Source of the DNA: Flavobacteriales bacterium
GTDB lineage: Bacteria; Bacteroidota; Bacteroidia; Flavobacteriales_D; Sanyastnellaceae
Reading direction: 5' to 3'
Assembly: GCA_947456965.1 (NCBI GenBank)
Contig: CANGTU010000021.1
Location: forward strand, 1-50,454
Length of the DNA: 50,454 nucleotides
In this document: positions 16,464 to 22,928 of the stretch, piece after piece
How positions within the stretch are numbered: position 1 is the first letter of the stretch
Layout: the number at the start of each line of letters is the position of its first letter
The notes under the pieces: generated by a model
Seen by the model: the letters and a program-made list of their open reading frames with translations, nothing else
Databases searched by the model: none
What the model was told of the DNA's origin: nothing
Made by a program: the position numbers and the translations under genes

Positions 16464-16789
16464 CAGTCTTCATATACATCGAGCAACATGAGCGCCTCGG
16501 AGAGTTCGCCAAGGGTCTTCATGTCATTCTGCCGGCGGGCAATTCCCTTACCACTCTGGTACACTTCGATGGCCTCAGTCGACTTGCCTTTTTCTTCGAG
16601 AAATTTACCCAGTTGGTAGTAGCTCGCGAGGTAGTCCGGATTTTCACGGACTATCTGCCGGAGGATGCTGATGGCTCGCGCAAGGTCTCCTTGTTTATGG
16701 TGTTCCAGAGCGGCGGCGTAATGCAGGAAACTATCGCGTGGATTGGTTTCCAGCATATGTTCAATCATTTTAAGTCGTTCAGAAATCAT
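16463..16789 (-). CDS. small tetratricopeptide-repeat protein
   Basis: A 108-residue cytoplasmic TPR protein starting MISERLKMIEHML, with two clear repeats (NPRDSFLHYAAALEHHKQGDLARAI and NPDYLASYYQLGKFLEEKGKSTEAI) and a C-terminal helix. A longer frame to 16870 exists, but the start at 16789 is preferred because the upstream extension has no repeat character and a promoter-like element lies inside it. Such small TPR proteins are frequent in Bacteroidota. The gene is coupled by TGATG to the glycosyltransferase, so it may assist that enzyme, but this is conjecture. Confidence 0.75.
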   Translation of the reverse strand: MISERLKMIEHMLETNPRDSFLHYAAALEHHKQGDLARAISILRQIVRENPDYLASYYQLGKFLEEKGKSTEAIEVYQSGKGIARRQNDMKTLGELSEALMLLDVYED

Positions 16790-16824
16790 ATGAAGGGTGG
16801 TGGTTTGAAGGTTCTGAAGCGTGG

Positions 16825-16832
16825 CAAAGGTA
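16825..16832 (-). promoter_or_regulatory. putative -7 element (TACCTTTG) for the TPR-glycosyltransferase unit
   Basis: The minus strand reads TACCTTTG, an exact TAnnTTTG match, 35 nt upstream of the ATG at 16789. It is the same octamer as the element upstream of the glycan export operon. No TTG element at the proper distance was seen. Confidence 0.45.
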
Positions 16833-16898
16833 CGGTCCGAAGGTGTGCTTCGGCACAGGCAGTATGACACGCTGTTATGACCAGCATGATACCTGGCT

Positions 16899-17699
16899 TC
16901 AAGGCTTGTAGTAGGAGAATGCTTCAGGCATGAATTCCTGAAGGGTAGCTATCCTGGTCTCATCGCAGGGATGGGTGCTCAGGAGGGCGGGTGGGGAAGG
17001 TCCTCCCACTTTTGACATACGCTCCCAAAAGCCAATGCTGGCGCGCGGATCATAGCCGGCAAGGGCCATGAAGACGAGTCCGAGCTTATCGGCTTCCGTC
17101 TCATGCGCGCGGCTGAACGCCAGCATGCCGAGTGTGGACCCCAAGCCAAAGGACTGAAGGAAGAGTTCACGTGCAAGTGCCGGATCATCCTGCATAACAG
17201 AACCGATGGTGGCTCCGGCTACATTTACCAGCAGGGCCTGACTCATGCGCTCGTTGCCGTGCCGGGCTATGGCATGCGCAATCTCATGGCCCATGATCAC
17301 AGCCAGGCCCGCATCATCTCCGGATACGGGAAGGATACCGGTGTATACTACGACTTGTCCGCCCGGCATGCACCACGCATTCACCGAAGGGTCATCTACG
17401 ACATTGAACTCCCAACGGAAACCCTGGGTGCGGCGTGATAATCCCTGATCGCTCAAGTATTTTTCAGTAGCCGCACGAATGCGATCACCGATGATCCGTA
17501 CTTGTTCTACACGGTCGTCATAGTCAGGCAGAACATCATTCTGGGTGAGAAAATCGGAGTAGGCCTGCGTACTCATGGAGATCATTTCCGATTCTCCTAC
17601 AAGGTTGAGCTGGCGGCGATTCGTAACGGGTACACGCGCACAGCCGACTATGATCACCATTAGGATACCGATCGCCAGATGGTGCTTCCGGATTTTCAT
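16899..17699 (-). CDS. M48-family metalloprotease lipoprotein
   Basis: A 266-residue zinc metallopeptidase anchored as a lipoprotein (lipobox MVIIVGC, Cys20). The catalytic motif HEIAHA is at 138-143 and the third zinc ligand is Glu202 in HETEADKLG, an arrangement specific to M48 peptidases. The segment VVDDPSVNAWCMPGGQVVVYTGIL is also a hallmark of the family, which includes LoiP and BepA-like periplasmic quality-control proteases. It probably degrades or chaperones misfolded envelope proteins. The longer frame to 17837 overlaps clpS and is rejected in favour of MKIRKHHLAIG, which supplies a proper signal. The gene is 11 nt downstream of clpS. Confidence 0.93.
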   Translation of the reverse strand: MKIRKHHLAIGILMVIIVGCARVPVTNRRQLNLVGESEMISMSTQAYSDFLTQNDVLPDYDDRVEQVRIIGDRIRAATEKYLSDQGLSRRTQGFRWEFNVVDDPSVNAWCMPGGQVVVYTGILPVSGDDAGLAVIMGHEIAHAIARHGNERMSQALLVNVAGATIGSVMQDDPALARELFLQSFGLGSTLGMLAFSRAHETEADKLGLVFMALAGYDPRASIGFWERMSKVGGPSPPALLSTHPCDETRIATLQEFMPEAFSYYKP

Positions 17700-17710
17700 G
17701 TCGGAAGGCT

Positions 17711-18001
17711 TCAGACCGTTTGCTCGATGGCAGCTGTGAGTCCTCGGTCGAGCAATGCGGTGCACATCGGCTCCAGGTCGTCGAATGTGCCATTCTTGAC
17801 CGCGCATTTTCCCTTGTAGTGAACAATCAGCGCGCATTGCTCGGCCTGCAGCGGGTCATGCCGGCAAATGCTGACGAGACTCTCGATGACAAAATCAAAG
17901 GTGTTCACATCATCATTGAATAAAATCAGTTGATGTTCCTCTGCTGTCAGGAGGTCTTCAAGCGTGAGTTCTTCGGATTGTGTAGAGAAATTCATGGTCA
18001 T
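17711..18001 (-). CDS. clpS: ATP-dependent Clp protease adaptor ClpS
   Basis: A 96-residue adaptor that delivers N-degron substrates to ClpAP-type proteases. The conserved core HQLILFNDDVNTFDFVIESLVSIC (about 23-46) contains the N-end-rule binding loop, and the later EQCALIVHYKGKCAVKNG matches the ClpS signature that carries the histidine and hydrophobic contacts. Met3 at 17995 is an alternative start. It is the first gene of the minus-strand series and has a promoter-like element directly upstream. Pairing with an M48 envelope protease gives a small proteolysis cluster. Confidence 0.92.
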   Translation of the reverse strand: MTMNFSTQSEELTLEDLLTAEEHQLILFNDDVNTFDFVIESLVSICRHDPLQAEQCALIVHYKGKCAVKNGTFDDLEPMCTALLDRGLTAAIEQTV

Positions 18002-18014
18002 TTCAGTCGGGTGG

Positions 18015-18045
18015 TAAATTTACACTTTCCCGGCTTATGTGTCAA
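18015..18045 (-). promoter_or_regulatory. putative clpS promoter (TTG-N20-TAAATTTA)
   Basis: On the minus strand a TTG (complement of 18043-18045) is followed after 20 nt by TAAATTTA (complement of 18015-18022), one mismatch from TAnnTTTG. Transcription would begin just upstream of the ATG at 18001 or 17995. Confidence 0.4.
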
Positions 18046-18296
18046 TGGCTGATATAACGGACGCGCAGGTGCGAAGAAATTGATCCCCGAACCGGCACCT
18101 CCTTGACTGCCGATCCTGCACTCTCTCTGAACTGCTCAGATCGCACGTGCTGTGGGTCGGGAACGCTGCGGTTGGGAAGAAATGGGATAATCGCCTGGCT
18201 ACGTGAAGTATAGGTGGGTATATCCGGGGCGCAGGATGTCAATATTGCAGCCTGAAGGGTTTTCAATTTTGTGCTCAAAAGACCAACTTTCGCAGA

Positions 18297-19025
18297 ATGA
18301 ATGGCAAAGCCAAAATACTGGTGGTGGATGACGACCCGGTTGTGCTCACCGCACTGGATGTGATTCTCACAGAGTTCGGACATCAATTGGTAGCAGCCGT
18401 GGACAATGCCATGGATGCAGTCGTAGCGTTCACGCTGCATCATCCGGACATTGTGATTTGTGATATCCAGATCAAGGGAGCTACCAATGGGGTGGAACTT
18501 GTTCGCCGGTTAAATGAGATTCGCAAGGCGCCTGTGTTATTCCTCACGGCTTACCACAGTGAAGAAACCTTCAACGAGGCCAAGGTGGTGGCCCCTCTCG
18601 CCTTTATTTCCAAGCCGATTGACCGGGGTGCTCTCGAACGCGCCGTGGCGCTGGCGGTAGAACATGCCCGTGAAACCATCGGATTTTCTGTGAATGCGCT
18701 GCCTGTGGATGATTGCCTGTACACCAGGGTGGGCAATAAACTCAAGAAGATCTATATCCGCGAAATCGAATATGTGGAGGTAGATGGCAAGTACTCGGCG
18801 ATATGCATAGGTCAACGGCTGATCAACTGCAAGATTTCCCTGAAGGAACTCATGGAAAAGCTGCCAGGACAGAAGTTTGTGCAGATCAACCGGAACACCC
18901 TCATCAACCTCGAAATGGTGGAGGACATCGACCTCGGGATGATGAACGTGAAGATGCCATCATCGGCCATGCCCATTTCCAGAACATACAAGGATAATCT
19001 GCTCAAGCGCATTCAGCTGATCTAG
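18297..19025 (+). CDS. LytTR-family response regulator
   Basis: A 242-residue two-domain regulator. The receiver domain (1-120) has the acidic pair DDD (11-13), the phospho-acceptor Asp56 (DIVICDIQIKG), Thr84 and the conserved Lys106 (ISKPID). The C-terminal LytTR DNA-binding domain (about 140-240) is recognised by REIEYVEVDGKYSAICIG and FVQINRNTLINLEMVEDI. Such regulators dimerise on phosphorylation and bind direct repeats. No sensor kinase is adjacent, so it is an orphan in this window. A weak promoter-like CAATTTTG lies at 18264-18271, 26 nt before the ATG. Confidence 0.92.
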   Translation: MNGKAKILVVDDDPVVLTALDVILTEFGHQLVAAVDNAMDAVVAFTLHHPDIVICDIQIKGATNGVELVRRLNEIRKAPVLFLTAYHSEETFNEAKVVAPLAFISKPIDRGALERAVALAVEHARETIGFSVNALPVDDCLYTRVGNKLKKIYIREIEYVEVDGKYSAICIGQRLINCKISLKELMEKLPGQKFVQINRNTLINLEMVEDIDLGMMNVKMPSSAMPISRTYKDNLLKRIQLI

Positions 19026-19104
19026 CAGTTTTCCCCATGCTCCCCCGTCCGGCATTTCTTGCCGCCGGCCATCCTGTTCACTGGCATTCACATCATCTCC
19101 TGTC

Positions 19105-19112
19105 TATTTTTG
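19105..19112 (+). promoter_or_regulatory. -7 element TATTTTTG for the M1 peptidase gene
   Basis: An exact TAnnTTTG match lies 17 nt upstream of the ATG at 19130 and downstream of the alternative ATG at 19037. It therefore supports the shorter protein, which also has a normal signal peptide. No clear TTG element lies at the usual distance. Confidence 0.5.
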
Positions 19113-19129
19113 CGCGAAACTGCAACCGC

Positions 19130-21439
19130 ATGATGAAGTGTTTCGCCTTCCTGGCCTTCGTGTGTCTGGGATCTTCATTGACTGCCCAAATCACAGGGCC
19201 CTGGCAAGATAAGTTTCGTCAACTGGGCCCTGAGCTGTCCACACCGAATACCTACCGCACGGCAAGCGGAGCCCCGGGTCATGAATACTGGCAGCAACGG
19301 GTTGACTATACCATGAATATCCGTCTGGATGATGCGATGCAGCGCATCTACGGAGAAGAGACCATTACCTACTACAACAACTCACCTGACCAGCTGACGT
19401 ACTTGTGGCTCCAACTCGATCAAAACTACCTCCACAAGGATAGCGACAGCTGGACTGCGGAACAGGACAAGATGGCTGAGTCCATGTCGCTCAACGATCT
19501 GACAGATCTCGAGCCATGGTTCGATGGCGGATTTAAGATTGATTACGTCCAGGACGCAGGGGGCAAGGACCTGCCACACGTGATCAACAAGACAATGATG
19601 CGCGTGGACTTGCCTCAGGCTCTGAAGCCTGGCTCAACCTATGTGTTCAGGATCAAGTGGTGGTATAATGTCAATGACCGGATGCGCCTGGGTGGAAGAA
19701 GTGGTTATGAGTATTTCGAAGGCGATCAGAATTATCTCTACACGATAGCTCAGTTCTATCCCCGACTGGTAGCCTACATGGATTATTCCGGATGGCAGCA
19801 CAAACAGTTTCTGGGATCCGGTGAATTCACCCTTGATTTTGGAAACTACACCGTGAACCTGACCGTTCCTGCTGATCATATTGTGGCGGCCACAGGTGTG
19901 CTTCAGAATCCTAAGAACGTGCTCTCACCCGAACAGGTGAAGCGCCTTGAGCAGGCTCGCACAGCCAGCGAGCCGATTTTTGTGGTGACTCCTGAAGAGG
20001 CTCTGGCCAATGAGAAGAAGACCGGGAAGGGAGAGAAGACCTGGACGTTCAAGGCCACCGACGTGCGCGACTTTGCCTTTGCATCGTCCCGCAAGTTTAT
20101 CTGGGACGCAATGGGTGTGCCCATCGGCGACAAACGTCCGCTGGCCATGAGTTTTTACCCCCGGGAAGGGAATCCCCTGTGGGAGCAATACAGCACCAAG
20201 GCCGTGGCTCATACGCTGCGCGTGTATAGCAGACATACCATTGATTACCCATATCCAGTGGCCATATCCGTCCACGCCAACCGAATCGGTATGGAGTATC
20301 CGATGATCTGCTTCAATGGAGGTCGCCCGGAGCCTGACGGTACGTATAGCGAACGCACTAAGTATAGCATGATCACGGTGATCATCCATGAAGTGGGTCA
20401 TAACTTTTTCCCTATGATCATCAATAGCGATGAGCGTCAGTGGAGCTGGATGGACGAGGGACTCAATACCTTCTGTCAGTATCTCGCGGAGAAGGAATGG
20501 GATGCCGCCTACCCATCATGGCGCGGTCCGGCCCGCAATATTGTAGATTATATGAAGGGTGACAAGAACACGATGTCCCCCATCATGACCAACAGTGAAA
20601 GCATCTATCAGTTTGGCAACAATGCCTACGGAAAACCCGCCACGGCTCTCAACATTCTGAGGGAAACAATCATGGGCCGCGAACTCTTCGACTATGCATT
20701 CAAGGAGTACAGCCGGCGCTGGGCATTCCGGCATCCAACACCGGATGATTTCTTCCGCACTATGGAGGATGCCAGCGCAGTGGATCTCGACTGGTTTTGG
20801 CGGGGCTGGTTCTATGGAACAGACCACTGCGATATGGCTCTCAAAGAGGTCAGATTATTTGAACTGAATACCAAAGATCCGGAGATTGAAAAGGCTGTCA
20901 AGCGGGAGAAGAAGGAAGGAGAGGCGCCCAGTGTAACTCAGATCCGGGATAAGGCAGAAGGCGTCCGGACGATCGTGGAAACCGATCCCGAAACCCGCGA
21001 CTTTTATAACAGTTACGATCCGTTAGCCGTCACTCCTGAGGAGCTCGAGGCCTATCGCGCCTGGGTATCCACGCTTACCCCAGAGGAAGCTGCTTTGCTC
21101 CGTTCCGGCAAGAAGTACTATCAGCTCACCTTTGAGAATACCGGCGGACTTATCATGCCTCTGATCGTGCAATTCACCTTTGAGGACGGTACATCTGAGA
21201 TACGCCGCATTCCGGCAGAGATATGGAGAAGGTCAGAGCAGACCGTGACCAAGGTCTTCGCACTCGACCGGGAAGCTCAGGAGATCATTCTGGATCCTTA
21301 TCTGGAAACAGCAGATGTGGATCTGAATAATAACTTCTGGCCGCCGAGGCAGATACCCACGCGCTTCGAACTTTTCAAGGAGAAGAAACAGCGCACCGAG
21401 GAAAACCCTATGCAGCGTGCCCGGAAGGGCCAGCAATAG
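19130..21439 (+). CDS. secreted M1-family metallopeptidase
   Basis: A 769-residue zinc aminopeptidase-like protein with a signal peptide (MMKCFAFLAFVCLGSSLTAQ). The gluzincin motif HEVGHN begins at His420, followed 18 residues on by the third ligand Glu within WMDEGLNTFCQYLAE. The substrate-recognition loop reads GMEYPM, in the place of the classical GAMEN. A long C-terminal region (from about 600) includes a beta-rich domain ending with a basic, Lys/Arg-rich tail. It probably cleaves peptides in the periplasm. The start at 19037 is rejected because the extra 31 residues would mask the signal peptide. It lies 104 nt after the response regulator gene on the same strand. Confidence 0.92.
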   Translation: MMKCFAFLAFVCLGSSLTAQITGPWQDKFRQLGPELSTPNTYRTASGAPGHEYWQQRVDYTMNIRLDDAMQRIYGEETITYYNNSPDQLTYLWLQLDQNYLHKDSDSWTAEQDKMAESMSLNDLTDLEPWFDGGFKIDYVQDAGGKDLPHVINKTMMRVDLPQALKPGSTYVFRIKWWYNVNDRMRLGGRSGYEYFEGDQNYLYTIAQFYPRLVAYMDYSGWQHKQFLGSGEFTLDFGNYTVNLTVPADHIVAATGVLQNPKNVLSPEQVKRLEQARTASEPIFVVTPEEALANEKKTGKGEKTWTFKATDVRDFAFASSRKFIWDAMGVPIGDKRPLAMSFYPREGNPLWEQYSTKAVAHTLRVYSRHTIDYPYPVAISVHANRIGMEYPMICFNGGRPEPDGTYSERTKYSMITVIIHEVGHNFFPMIINSDERQWSWMDEGLNTFCQYLAEKEWDAAYPSWRGPARNIVDYMKGDKNTMSPIMTNSESIYQFGNNAYGKPATALNILRETIMGRELFDYAFKEYSRRWAFRHPTPDDFFRTMEDASAVDLDWFWRGWFYGTDHCDMALKEVRLFELNTKDPEIEKAVKREKKEGEAPSVTQIRDKAEGVRTIVETDPETRDFYNSYDPLAVTPEELEAYRAWVSTLTPEEAALLRSGKKYYQLTFENTGGLIMPLIVQFTFEDGTSEIRRIPAEIWRRSEQTVTKVFALDREAQEIILDPYLETADVDLNNNFWPPRQIPTRFELFKEKKQRTEENPMQRARKGQQ

Positions 21440-21533
21440 CGGCAGATACGTCAGGCAGAAGAGACCGGAAACAGATGGATTGTTTTCATTAGGCTAACAT
21501 GAGGACGTCATGACTTAATGATGAAGAAGGGAA

Positions 21534-21581
21534 GTGTTAAAACACCATTAACACAGGAGTAAGGGTGCAGGGATTCATTTG
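21534..21581 (+). promoter_or_regulatory. operator-like inverted repeat and -7-like element upstream of the lipoprotein gene
   Basis: GTGTTAA (21534-21540) and TTAACAC (21548-21554) form a perfect inverted repeat with a 7-nt spacer. TTCATTTG (21574-21581), one mismatch from TAnnTTTG, lies 20 nt further on and 27 nt before the ATG at 21608. A second, wider inverted repeat, TCATTA (21486-21491) and TAATGA (21517-21522), lies just upstream. Their positions suit a repressor or activator site, but no regulator is known. Confidence 0.35.
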
Positions 21582-21607
21582 CCACGAATCCAACAACAAA
21601 CAAACCC

Positions 21608-22810
21608 ATGAACAAACTCCACGTACTCCCCGCGATGCTGATTGCTGCTTTGGTCGCCCTCTCTTCCTGCAACAAGGATGAAGAAGAGACCGATCCCACA
21701 CCTACACCCACACCCTCCGGAACGGTGGTGGTCAACCAGAACATTTCCCAAAATACCACCTGGACCAGTAATAATGTATACCAACTCGGCGGACGTATTA
21801 CGGTCCTGAGTGGTGCAACCCTGACCATTGAGCCGGGTACCATCATCAAGGGTGAGGCCGGTACCGGCGCTAACGCCACGGCCCTCCTTATAGCCCGAGG
21901 TGGAAAGTTGGTCGCCGATGGTACTGCTGAGGCTCCCATCATCTTTACCTCTGTAGCTGACGAAATCAAGCCGGCAGACATCGACGCCGGAAACTTCGGC
22001 AGTCCAAACCTGGATCCTACTGTCAATGGCCTCTGGGGTGGTGTCATCATCCTGGGCCGCGCACCGATATCAGCTTCCAGCAATAACGGTGACGTATCTG
22101 AGGTACAGATAGAGGGTATTCCTACATCGGACTCCAATGGCCTCTATGGCGGAAACGAAGCGGCTGACAACAGTGGCACCATCCGCTATGTATCCATTCG
22201 GCATGGTGGTGCTAACATCGGAGCCGGTAATGAAATCAACGGACTGACACTCGGTGGGGTCGGCTCCGGAACGATCATCGAGCATGTGGAGGTCGTCGCT
22301 AATCAGGATGACGGCATCGAGTGGTTCGGCGGTACAGTGAATGTTTCCAATGTCGTGGTTTGGAATGCTGGTGATGATGCCATTGATACCGATCAGTCAT
22401 GGGATGGTACACTGAACAACTTCGTGGTTGTGGCCGCCACCGGTCACTCCTTCGAACTCGATGGCCCTGAGGGCTCTTACCAGGCTGGACAAACAATCCA
22501 GAACGGCACAGTGGTTGCCTCGGCCGGCGGACGCGTATGCGAGGATCTGATCAATGTGGATAACAATTCCATCGTTGATCTGTCGAATATTCACTTCACC
22601 GCTATCGTGGAAGGTCAGCGCCTGAACAATGTTACCGCAGCCGGTGTGACCTTTACGAATATCACCTTCGATGTAGAACCTGCCAACCTCGGCACTTATG
22701 TGAACGGTGCGGTTCCTGCGGGAATCACCGCAGGTGGAAGCAGCCAGGCCAATACCTCTGTACTGGGGTGGACGTGGGCTGCGCAGTCCGGAGGTCTGGA
22801 TGGTTTGTAA
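21608..22810 (+). CDS. predicted surface-exposed beta-helix lipoprotein
   Basis: A 400-residue lipoprotein. The signal ends in a lipobox (LVALSSC), and the residues after the cysteine, NKDEEE, fit the Bacteroidota lipoprotein export signal pattern X-K-(D/E)2, which directs lipoproteins to the cell surface. A TPTPTPTP linker follows. The body has many short repeated strands with asparagine/glycine turns, such as ITVLSGATLTIEPGTIIKG, NNGDVSEVQIEGIP and GIEWFGGTVNVSNVVVWNAGDDAIDTD, as in parallel right-handed beta-helices. It ends WTWAAQSGGLDGL. No catalytic motif is evident. The gene directly precedes a TonB-dependent receptor with only a hairpin between, so it may capture that receptor's ligand. 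It is not SusD-like. Confidence 0.7.
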   Translation: MNKLHVLPAMLIAALVALSSCNKDEEETDPTPTPTPSGTVVVNQNISQNTTWTSNNVYQLGGRITVLSGATLTIEPGTIIKGEAGTGANATALLIARGGKLVADGTAEAPIIFTSVADEIKPADIDAGNFGSPNLDPTVNGLWGGVIILGRAPISASSNNGDVSEVQIEGIPTSDSNGLYGGNEAADNSGTIRYVSIRHGGANIGAGNEINGLTLGGVGSGTIIEHVEVVANQDDGIEWFGGTVNVSNVVVWNAGDDAIDTDQSWDGTLNNFVVVAATGHSFELDGPEGSYQAGQTIQNGTVVASAGGRVCEDLINVDNNSIVDLSNIHFTAIVEGQRLNNVTAAGVTFTNITFDVEPANLGTYVNGAVPAGITAGGSSQANTSVLGWTWAAQSGGLDGL

Positions 22811-22869
22811 CGCTTAACGCGCACATAACATCGCTTTTACACCTCATAAACAAGAAATTAAGACAAAGG

Positions 22870-22894
22870 GACATCCGGCGTAGCGCCGGGTGTC
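22870..22894 (+). terminator. hairpin between the lipoprotein and TonB-receptor genes
   Basis: An 11-bp stem (GACATCCGGCG paired with CGCCGGGTGTC, including one G-U) with a 3-nt TAG loop is followed by TCTTGTATTTTAT. It stands 60 nt after the lipoprotein stop and 34 nt before the receptor ATG, so it may act as a partial terminator giving more lipoprotein than receptor mRNA, or stabilise the upstream message. Confidence 0.65.
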
Positions 22895-22928
22895 TCTTGT
22901 ATTTTATAACCCTGTATAAACCCGCCAC

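Noticed and set aside
18042-18443. A 133-codon minus-strand frame before the response regulator
   Set aside because: It overlaps the receiver domain of the regulator and has low-complexity composition without a signature; it is a shadow.
22555-22563. TGTGGATAA, a perfect DnaA box complement
   Set aside because: It lies within the lipoprotein coding sequence (INVDNNS) and stands alone.
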